From Candidatus Copromonas faecavium (nom. illeg.) (GTDB taxonomy: Bacteria > Bacillota > Clostridia > Lachnospirales > Lachnospiraceae), in the NCBI GenBank assembly GCA_018712915.1, contig DVGC01000057.1, positions 1-64,000 on the forward strand: DNA of 64,000 nt, read 5' to 3'. The first letter of the stretch is position 1. Each line of letters opens with the position of its first letter. Below are positions 26,841 to 33,064 of this stretch, one piece after another. A model generated the notes under the pieces. The model was not told where the DNA came from and ran no database searches. It saw only the letters and a list, made by a program, of their open reading frames with translations. A program made the translations under genes and the position numbers.

Positions 26841-27010
26841 GATACAGGAAAACCTGACTCCAGGGAGCCGGGACAGGGAAGCAGAATCCGGGGAAATCAG
26901 TTCCGGGGAGTGAGGATGCAGAGAAATCTGATTCCCGGGAGCCGGGACAGGGAAGCAGAATCCGGGGAATCCGGTTCCGGGGAGGATACATCCAGGAAAC
27001 CTGGCTCCAG
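26841..27010 (+). repeat. 74-bp imperfect tandem repeat in the leader of the secreted protein gene
   Basis: Thirty-three bases beginning GGGAGCCGGGACAGGG occur identically at 26863-26895 and 26937-26969, period 74. The flanks match in part: GGATACAGGAAAACC (26841) resembles GGATACATCCAGGAAACC (26983), so the array is about two and a half copies. No plausible frame with a ribosome site covers it. The whole gap 26708-27096 holds only this repeat and the extended -10 element. Confidence 0.75.
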
Positions 27011-27096
27011 TGGATTTGATGTTGAGACGATGGGGATAGGGAGTAAATATCAGGAAGCAGGAGATGGACAACGGGAATAAAACAAAGGAGAAAGGC

Positions 27097-27912
27097 ATGA
27101 GAATGACGGAGAAGAAACGAAATAAGAATGGACTGGGGCGGAAGCTGAGAACCAGGATTGTGCTGGCAGCAGTCTGTGCCGCCGGATTCGTCTTAAGTCC
27201 TTTTGGAGTGATTCCGGCAGAAGCGGAGACAGAACAGAATACACAGCCTGCCCGGATGGATATGGCCGGAATGGCCCTCTGGGAGGCAGCTCAGGAACGG
27301 CAGAGGGAGCTTTCCCAGACAGAGGCCAGGCTGGAAGGAACCTGGTCTCTGGAATACGGCGGTTTTCGCATATCCCAGCCATTTACCGGGCAGGCAGAGC
27401 TGACGGGGCTGGGGACGGAGGAGCTGGAGGGCTTTTTGTCCATTGCATCCTCAAAAGAGACGGTTTTCCGGTTTCAGAACGGGCAGGTGACCAGAGAGGA
27501 TGCTTCCGGCGAGACGGTGCTTTTGTCTGACCCGGCTTCCTGGCTGGCACTCTCCAACGGGTTTATGAATGGCACCACATATGACTTAAGCCTGGTTAAA
27601 GAGCTTTGGGTCAGCGGCCATGAAGAAGATCGGGAAGATAAGAGCACGGTGTTATCTTATCGGCTGGAGGAAAACGGAGCGGCAAAACAGATACAGCCCA
27701 TGGTGAGAAACTGGCTTGCCGGCATGGGATTGTCGCTGCCGGAAGAAGGTGACTGGCTGGAGCTTCATCAGGTGGAGGGAGAGCTTACCGTCAGTTCTGC
27801 CGGATACATGGCGGTGGACCGGCTGCGGGCGGAAGCAACCATTCTGATGGGACAGGAATCTGCAAAAGGAGTCTTTGAGATCTGCGTCACCTATCCGGGA
27901 GCAGGGGGCTGA
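27097..27912 (+). CDS. Secreted protein of unknown function inside the spoVA locus
   Basis: 271 aa. A signal peptide is clear: basic KKRNKNGLGRKLRTR, hydrophobic IVLAAVCAAGFVLSP, and a cleavage site after AEA (PAEAE). There is no lipobox cysteine. The mature part has alternating beta strands and short helices; the end (GELTVSSAGYMAVDRLRAEA, then KGVFEICVTYPG) resembles LolA/LprG-like curved sheets seen in Clostridial DUF6612-type proteins, but this is a weak fold guess. ATG 27097 has AAGGAG six bases upstream; the ATG at 27064 lacks a site. It sits between spoVAC and spoVAD on the same strand, so it could be made in the forespore and secreted into the intermembrane space. Confidence 0.7.
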   Translation: MRMTEKKRNKNGLGRKLRTRIVLAAVCAAGFVLSPFGVIPAEAETEQNTQPARMDMAGMALWEAAQERQRELSQTEARLEGTWSLEYGGFRISQPFTGQAELTGLGTEELEGFLSIASSKETVFRFQNGQVTREDASGETVLLSDPASWLALSNGFMNGTTYDLSLVKELWVSGHEEDREDKSTVLSYRLEENGAAKQIQPMVRNWLAGMGLSLPEEGDWLELHQVEGELTVSSAGYMAVDRLRAEATILMGQESAKGVFEICVTYPGAGG

Positions 27913-27997
27913 GTTTGAAGGCAGCATGCTTTCATGCATAAAACGAGAGGAAAGCTGGCAGACTAACCATAAAACATGAGTTTGGAGGCGCATGGAG

Positions 27998-29053
27998 ATG
28001 GGAGAAAAACAGAAAGGGAGAGCCAGCATCCTCTTTAAAGAGCCGCCGGTGATTACGGCTGCGGCCTCTGTGGTGGGAAAGAAGGAAGGGGAAGGTCCGC
28101 TGGGAACCTGCTTTGACCAGGTGGAAATGGATTCCATGTTGGGAAAAAAGACCTGGGAAGAGGCAGAAAGCGAACTGCAGACCAGAGCGGCAAGAATGGC
28201 CCTAAAGAAAAGCGGATTAAAAAAGGAAGACATTCGGTACTATTTCGGAGGGGATCTGCTGGCTCAGTTAATTGCCACGTCCTTTGGTGCTATGAACCTG
28301 GAATTTCCTCTGTTTGGTATCTACGGAGCCTGCTCCACCATGGGGGAAGCAATGGGACTGGGAGCCATGACAGTGGAAGGCGGATTTGCCGATCATGTGA
28401 TGGTGGCAGCTTCCAGCCATTTTGCTTCTGCAGAGAAGCAGTTCCGGTTTCCTCTGGAGTATGGAAATCAGCGTCCCTATTCCGCCACCTGGACGGTGAC
28501 TGGCTGTGGTAATGTGATCCTCTCCAAAGGATCTGCCGCCGGAAAGGAAGCAGGTACCTGGAAAAAAGACGGAGGGCCTCTGGCAAAGATTGCCGGCATA
28601 ACGACGGGGAAAATTGTGGATATGAACCAGAAGGACTCCATGAACATGGGAGCTGCCATGGCCATGGCGGCCCTGGACACAATTCTTGCCAATTTCCGGG
28701 ATTTGGGAGTAGACGGAACCTGGTATGATAAAATCATTACCGGAGATCTGGGCCAGGTGGGAAAACGCCTTCTTCTGGATTATCTATTGGCAGCCGGACA
28801 CGATATCCGAGAGCGGTACATGGACTGCGGAATCGAAATTTTTGATGAGGAAACTCAGGATACCCATGCAGGCGGAAGCGGCTGCGGCTGTTCGGCGTCG
28901 GTGCTCTGCGGCTATGTTCTGCCGAATATCAAGGCAGGAAAATGGAAGCGGGTTTTGTTCCTTCCAACCGGAGCGCTTCTTTCCACGGTCAGCTTTAATG
29001 AGGGGAGAAGCATTCCTGGAATCGCTCATGGGGTGATTCTGGAAGGAATCTGA
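27998..29053 (+). CDS. spoVAD: Stage V sporulation protein AD
   Basis: SpoVAD, 351 aa, a thiolase-fold protein that binds dipicolinic acid for the SpoVA channel. Visible blocks are KEPPVITAAASVVGKKEGEGPLG (in part), FGIYGACSTMGEAMGLGA with the thiolase-position cysteine, GNQRPYSATWTVTGCGN and HAGGSGCGCSASV. ATG 27998 is nine bases after GGAGG (27984-27988); the ATG at 27992 is too close to it. It follows the secreted protein gene by 85 bases and precedes spoVAE by 116, looser spacing than in the first half of the operon. Confidence 0.94.
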   Translation: MGEKQKGRASILFKEPPVITAAASVVGKKEGEGPLGTCFDQVEMDSMLGKKTWEEAESELQTRAARMALKKSGLKKEDIRYYFGGDLLAQLIATSFGAMNLEFPLFGIYGACSTMGEAMGLGAMTVEGGFADHVMVAASSHFASAEKQFRFPLEYGNQRPYSATWTVTGCGNVILSKGSAAGKEAGTWKKDGGPLAKIAGITTGKIVDMNQKDSMNMGAAMAMAALDTILANFRDLGVDGTWYDKIITGDLGQVGKRLLLDYLLAAGHDIRERYMDCGIEIFDEETQDTHAGGSGCGCSASVLCGYVLPNIKAGKWKRVLFLPTGALLSTVSFNEGRSIPGIAHGVILEGI

Positions 29054-29169
29054 GAGAAATGAAAACGGCAGTCAGAATGCCGGACGGAATCTTTCAGGCA
29101 GAGGCAGAACAGGTACGCAGGCGGAGAAAACGGAAGCCTGGATGTACCGGAAAATGGAGGTGAAGGAAC

Positions 29170-29526
29170 ATGGACTATCTGAAGGCGTTTCTTGTGGGAG
29201 GGGCAATCTGTGCTCTGGTTCAGATTCTGATGGATAAAACGAAACTGATGCCCGGAAGGATTATGGTGCTTCTGGTGGTGAGCGGGGCCGTTTTAGGGTT
29301 CCTTGGAATTTACGAACCCTTTGCCCAGTGGGCCGGAGCGGGAGCCACCGTTCCCCTTTTGGGATTTGGCAATACTCTCTGGAAAGGAATTTCTAAGGCC
29401 ATGACGGAAGACGGCGTTCTGGGAATCTTTAAGGGCGGTTTTACGGCCAGTGCCGTTGGAATTTCAGGAGCCCTGATTTTTGGATATCTTGGAGCCCTGC
29501 TGTTCCGCCCGAAAATGAAACGGTAG
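29170..29526 (+). CDS. spoVAE: Stage V sporulation protein AE (SpoVAEb type)
   Basis: A 118-residue membrane protein related to SpoVAC: three spans (AFLVGGAICALVQILMD, IMVLLVVSGAVLGFLGIY, and a C-terminal AVGISGALIFGYLGALLF) and the shared loop WAGAGATVPLLGFGNTLWKG (in part). It completes the SpoVA membrane channel with SpoVAC and SpoVAD. ATG 29170 has GGAGGTGAAGG just upstream. No spoVAF/gerA-like gene follows; the strand goes on into an ABC importer with its own promoter. Confidence 0.94.
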   Translation: MDYLKAFLVGGAICALVQILMDKTKLMPGRIMVLLVVSGAVLGFLGIYEPFAQWAGAGATVPLLGFGNTLWKGISKAMTEDGVLGIFKGGFTASAVGISGALIFGYLGALLFRPKMKR

Positions 29527-29551
29527 GGCGGAAGCAGGCCCGATGTTTTTG

Positions 29552-29580
29552 TTGACAGAGAAACCGGGAGGCAGTATAAT
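29552..29580 (+). promoter_or_regulatory. Consensus promoter of the FecCD-type importer operon
   Basis: TTGACA (29552-29557), 17 bases, TATAAT (29575-29580): a perfect vegetative promoter, about 195 bases before the permease gene. Confidence 0.9.
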
Positions 29581-29586
29581 AGTCTC

Positions 29587-29703
29587 GTCACCATCGGGAA
29601 GATGGGAACAGGAGCAGAAGCTCCGCCAATGAATGAATTTTTTGCAGGGAAATGCCACAAGGCATATGGTCTTTCAGAAGAAAGGCGGTATGCCTTTTTC
29701 TTT
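29587..29703 (+). promoter_or_regulatory. Candidate riboswitch or attenuator leader ending in a terminator, class not recognised
   Basis: Hairpins CCATC-GGGAA-GATGG (29591-29605) and GGAGC-AGAA-GCTCC (29611-29624) are followed by ATGCC-ACAA-GGCAT (29652-29665). The last arm can instead pair as AAGGCATA (29659-29666) with TATGCCTT (29689-29696), enclosing CTTTC-AGAA-GAAAG and leading into TTTTTCTTTT: a terminator that excludes the upstream pairing. I see no cobalamin box or other known aptamer. Bases 29704-29775 add only the ribosome site. Confidence 0.6.
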
Positions 29704-29775
29704 TGCCGTTTTTTGTGAAAACAGAGGCAACTAGGAAAAAAGAAAAGTAAAATCCTGCAGCAGGAGTTTGACAAC

Positions 29776-30849
29776 ATGAAGAGAAAAGAAATCCGGCTGC
29801 TGGCAGAAAAGAACAAACCGGGACTTGCGGTTCTTATAGGGATTCTTCTGCTGGCATCCATCCTGACCGTATTATTGACCACGGGCCTGGGCCCTGTTTC
29901 TGTCCCGCCGGGAACGACGGCAAAGATTCTGCTCAGCCGGCTTCCGTTTTTTGGAGAGTCCATTCCGGTAAGCTGGGAGATTCTGGATGAGAACATTGTT
30001 CTTGGCCTTCGCCTTCCAAGAGTCTGTCTGGGAATGGTGGTGGGAGCATCCCTGGCGGTCTGCGGCGTGGCCATGCAGGCTCTGGTCCGAAACAATCTGG
30101 CGGATCCGTTTATTCTGGGGGTGTCCAACGGAGCTTCGGCCTTCGCCACCCTGGGAATGCTGTTTGGAGCCTTTTCCTTTCTGGGAACGTATTCTCTTTC
30201 CATCAGCGCCTTTATCGGCTCTGCAGTATCTATCCTGTTTGTTTACGGGATTTCCAGAGTCCGGGGACGGATCAACATTACTCAGCTTCTTTTATCGGGG
30301 GTGGCCGTTTCCATGATGATGGATGGGGTTACCAACGTGATTACCTTGAGCGCGCCCAACGCGCTGGGGCTGCATAACGCGGAATTCTGGATGTCCGGCA
30401 GCCTGGCCGGAGCCAGATGGGCCTATCTGACGCTGCCTCTTGTTGTACTGGTTCTCTGCATGGCCGTTCTTATGATTCATTACCGGGAGCTGAATCTGCT
30501 TCTTTTGGGGGATGAGAGCGCGGCGGCCCTGGGAGTGAATGTGCGGCGGCTTCAGAAGCTTTTGGTGCTGGTGGCTTCTCTGATGGCGGGGGTTACCATT
30601 GCCGTCAGCGGTTCCATTGGATTTGTTGGCCTGATGGTGCCCCATTTCACCAGATTTCTGGTGGGAGGAGATCACAGGAAGGTTCTGCCGGTTTCCGCCC
30701 TTTTGGGAGGAATCCTGGTGGTCTGGGTGGACGTGGCAGCAAGGCTTCTGATTGCCCCGGAGGAGCTTCCGGTGGGGATTCTGACCTCGATTATCGGGGG
30801 GCCTATTTTTATCTGGATGTTAAAGAAAAGCAACCGCGACAAAGCATAA
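29776..30849 (+). CDS. FecCD-family ABC transporter permease (iron-siderophore, cobalamin or other metal chelate)
   Basis: Type II importer permease of the BtuC/FecCD/FhuB family, 357 aa with about nine to ten spans. Family blocks: LRLPRVCLGMVVGASLAVCG near residue 75, ALVRNNLADPFILGVSNGAS, and the ATPase-coupling region LGVNVRRLQKLLVL followed by VSGSIGFVGLMVPHFTRF. The substrate cannot be decided; iron-siderophore, heme or corrinoid are all carried by this family. AGGAG lies nine bases before the ATG. The ATPase gene begins 14 bases downstream and the binding protein follows. Confidence 0.92.
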   Translation: MKRKEIRLLAEKNKPGLAVLIGILLLASILTVLLTTGLGPVSVPPGTTAKILLSRLPFFGESIPVSWEILDENIVLGLRLPRVCLGMVVGASLAVCGVAMQALVRNNLADPFILGVSNGASAFATLGMLFGAFSFLGTYSLSISAFIGSAVSILFVYGISRVRGRINITQLLLSGVAVSMMMDGVTNVITLSAPNALGLHNAEFWMSGSLAGARWAYLTLPLVVLVLCMAVLMIHYRELNLLLLGDESAAALGVNVRRLQKLLVLVASLMAGVTIAVSGSIGFVGLMVPHFTRFLVGGDHRKVLPVSALLGGILVVWVDVAARLLIAPEELPVGILTSIIGGPIFIWMLKKSNRDKA

Positions 30850-30863
30850 AAGGAGGCAGGCAT

Positions 30864-31703
30864 ATGCGGCTTGAGGTAGAAAATCTGACCTATTCTTATG
30901 GAGAAAAGGAAGCGGCGGATCAGGTTTCTCTTAAGGTGGACCGGGGCGAATTTGTCGGCATCATCGGTCCCAACGGAAGCGGAAAATCCACAGTTTTAAA
31001 AAATATTTACCGGGCGCTTACACCTGACTCGGGAACGATTTTGCTGGATGGAGAGAATCTGCTGTCCATGCCCTATAAAAAATCGGCCAGAAAGCTGGCT
31101 GTGGTGGGCCAGGAAAATGAGGTGCCCTTTGATTTTACCGTGGAGGAGATTGTGGCCATGGGCCGTTCCCCCTACAAAAAGCTGTTTGATATCGATACGC
31201 CCCACGACCGGCAGATGGTTCATCATGCCCTGGAACATCTTGGGATGGATCAGATGGCAAAAAGGAGCTATCTTCGCCTTTCCGGAGGAGAAAAACAGAG
31301 AGTTTTAATTGCAAGAGCCATTGCCCAGGAGTGTGATTTTTTTGTCCTGGATGAGCCGACCAATCATCTGGACATCCGTTATCAGATGCAGATTTTTGAT
31401 TTCATCAAAAGACTTCAGGTGACGGTTCTGTCCGCCATTCATGATCTGAATCTGGCGGCCCTTTACTGTGACCGGCTTTATGTGATGAAAAACGGCAGGG
31501 TGGTGCTGGAAGGAACGCCGGAGGAGGTACTGACGCCGGAGCATATTTCTGAGGTGTACGGGGTTGCCAGCACGGTGGAGGTTCATCCGCTTACCGGAAA
31601 GCTGGCCATTACCTTCCTGCCGGAGGAGCTTCAAAAGCAGAAGCTGGAAGGGCAGCGGGGAAACCTGAGGTGGGCAGAAAAGAAACGGGAAGGTGCGGCG
31701 TAG
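30864..31703 (+). CDS. ABC transporter ATP-binding protein (FepC/BtuD type)
   Basis: Cytoplasmic ATPase (279 aa) of the importer. Walker A GPNGSGKST (about residues 37-45), Q loop VVGQENEVPFDFTVEE, signature LSGGEKQR, Walker B FFVLDEPTNHLD and H-loop SAIHDLNLA are all intact. The C-terminal 60 residues extend beyond the core domain, as in FepC-like proteins, and include VEVHPLTGKLAITFLP. AAAGGAGG precedes the ATG. It is translated 14 bases after the permease, and the gap of 85 bases to the binding protein carries no visible signal beyond its ribosome site. Confidence 0.94.
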   Translation: MRLEVENLTYSYGEKEAADQVSLKVDRGEFVGIIGPNGSGKSTVLKNIYRALTPDSGTILLDGENLLSMPYKKSARKLAVVGQENEVPFDFTVEEIVAMGRSPYKKLFDIDTPHDRQMVHHALEHLGMDQMAKRSYLRLSGGEKQRVLIARAIAQECDFFVLDEPTNHLDIRYQMQIFDFIKRLQVTVLSAIHDLNLAALYCDRLYVMKNGRVVLEGTPEEVLTPEHISEVYGVASTVEVHPLTGKLAITFLPEELQKQKLEGQRGNLRWAEKKREGAA

Positions 31704-31788
31704 AAAACCAGAGGGGGAGAAAAAGCTCCATGGAGGTATCCGGCCGCGTCAGGATACCGAAAAAAGAACCAAGCAGGATGGGAGAGAC

Positions 31789-32913
31789 ATGAGAAAACAA
31801 ATATTGAAGAGAAATGAAACGAAAAAGAATAAAATTGCAAAGAGCAGAGGAGCATGGAGCCGTATGATTTTTCTGGGGACCGCAGCGGCTGTTCTGCTGA
31901 CGGCGTGTGCCGGTCAGACAGATGCTGCCGGAAGTCAGGAGGAAACCGGGATTGAGGAAGTGGCCGGTTCAGAAGGAACGGTCGGAGCATCATCCGACGG
32001 GGGACAGGGCAATCTGGCGGATGCAGGAAACGGTCAGGCGGAAGATGAAACCGGCGCCTATCCGGTGACTGTCGACAATTACGGCAGGGAGGTTACGGTG
32101 ACGAAACGGCCGGAGCGGGTTCTGACCCTGGGGCCCAACTGTACGGAATTGTTTGCAGCACTGGGGCTTGGGGATCTGGTGATAGGCCGTTCGCTGGTCA
32201 ATCACAGCCGCGGACCCCTGGAAGAGTATGCGGATGTGGTCAATTCCATTCCGCAGTTAAATTACTCGTCTGCCACCAGGGAGGGGATCCTGACCAGCGG
32301 GGCTGACTTTATCTATGCGCTGGACTGGGAAATCAGCGATACCGGCTGCAACATCGAGGAGGCGGCCCAGTATGGAATGAATGTGTACGTAAATTCAGCC
32401 GCCACACTGGAGGAGCAGTATCAGGAAATTCTGGATCTGGGACGAATTTTTGATGTGGAAGATGCGGCAGAGGATTTTGTCGATGAACAGCAGCAGAGGA
32501 TTGAAGCGGTGGAACAGGCGATTGAGGGAAAAGAACCGGTGGATGTTCTGGTGTATGACAGCGGAACCGACGGAGTGTTTACCTGCTCCGGATCCAATTT
32601 TGAGTCCCTTCTCATCAGCCTGGCAGGCGGCCATAACATTTTCGATGATCTGACGGATCAGCAGTGGGTAACGGTCAGCTATGAGGAGGTTCTGGCCAGG
32701 GATCCGGATGTGATCCTGATTCATGATTATGATTCTCCGTCTCTGGAGGAGAAGATTGCGGAGATCAAGGCAAATCCCACCCTGTCTCAGCTTTCCTGTG
32801 TGCAGGAGGAACGGTTTGCGTCCATTACACTGGAAAGTGTCCTGCCGGGAGACCGGATGGCCTATGCGGTGGAATCCTTGGCTCAGGCCTTTTACCCGGA
32901 GGCGTTTCAGTAA
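31789..32913 (+). CDS. Lipoprotein substrate-binding protein of the FecCD-type importer
   Basis: FecB/BtuF-like periplasmic-binding-protein family (PF01497), 374 aa. A basic start and hydrophobic segment end in LLTAC, a lipobox whose cysteine should be lipidated on the outer membrane face. A Gly/Glu/Ala-rich linker follows, then the family opening VTVTKRPERVLTLGPNCTELFAALGL (in part) and the C-lobe with SLAGGHNIFDD and DPDVILIHD. ATG 31789 is supported by GGGAG four bases upstream and by the signal peptide position; an in-frame extension to 31693 overlaps the ATPase gene. The ligand is unknown. A bidirectional terminator follows. Confidence 0.9.
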   Translation: MRKQILKRNETKKNKIAKSRGAWSRMIFLGTAAAVLLTACAGQTDAAGSQEETGIEEVAGSEGTVGASSDGGQGNLADAGNGQAEDETGAYPVTVDNYGREVTVTKRPERVLTLGPNCTELFAALGLGDLVIGRSLVNHSRGPLEEYADVVNSIPQLNYSSATREGILTSGADFIYALDWEISDTGCNIEEAAQYGMNVYVNSAATLEEQYQEILDLGRIFDVEDAAEDFVDEQQQRIEAVEQAIEGKEPVDVLVYDSGTDGVFTCSGSNFESLLISLAGGHNIFDDLTDQQWVTVSYEEVLARDPDVILIHDYDSPSLEEKIAEIKANPTLSQLSCVQEERFASITLESVLPGDRMAYAVESLAQAFYPEAFQ

Positions 32914-32934
32914 GAACGAGCCGCCGGCAGGACT

Positions 32935-33009
32935 GCCCGCGCTCATGCTGAATGTGGCAGCCCGCGCTGATGCTGAATGGGACTGTCTGCGCTCATGCCG
33001 GAACGAGAG
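32935..33009. repeat. Three-copy 25-bp tandem repeat between convergent genes
   Basis: Units at 32935-32959, 32960-32984 and 32985-33009, of the type GCCCGCGCTCATGCTGAATG; the first two differ at few positions, the third is more diverged. It lies between the binding-protein stop and the shared terminator. Related GGACTG(C/T)-GCTC words recur at 54104-54250. Confidence 0.75.
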
Positions 33010-33019
33010 AAAACAAAAA

Positions 33020-33064
33020 CCCGGCCGGAACAGAAATCAGAATCTGTTCTGGCCGGGCCTTTTA
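33020..33064. terminator. Bidirectional terminator between the importer operon and the PBP gene
   Basis: A 15-bp stem, 33020-33034 (CCCGGCCGGAACAGA) with 33043-33057, one G-T pair, with TTTTATTA after it on the plus strand and GTTTTTGTTTT after it on the minus strand. Confidence 0.85.

Noticed and set aside
27961-27998. Start of spoVAD at ATG 27992
   Set aside because: Only three bases separate it from GGAGG; the ATG six bases on has normal spacing. The difference is two residues.
29587-29703. Cobalamin riboswitch
   Set aside because: The position suits it, but I find no B12 box or the usual conserved core, and the leader is too short (about 115 bases).
32914-33015. CRISPR array
   Set aside because: The 25-bp units abut directly without spacers, only three copies, no cas genes nearby.
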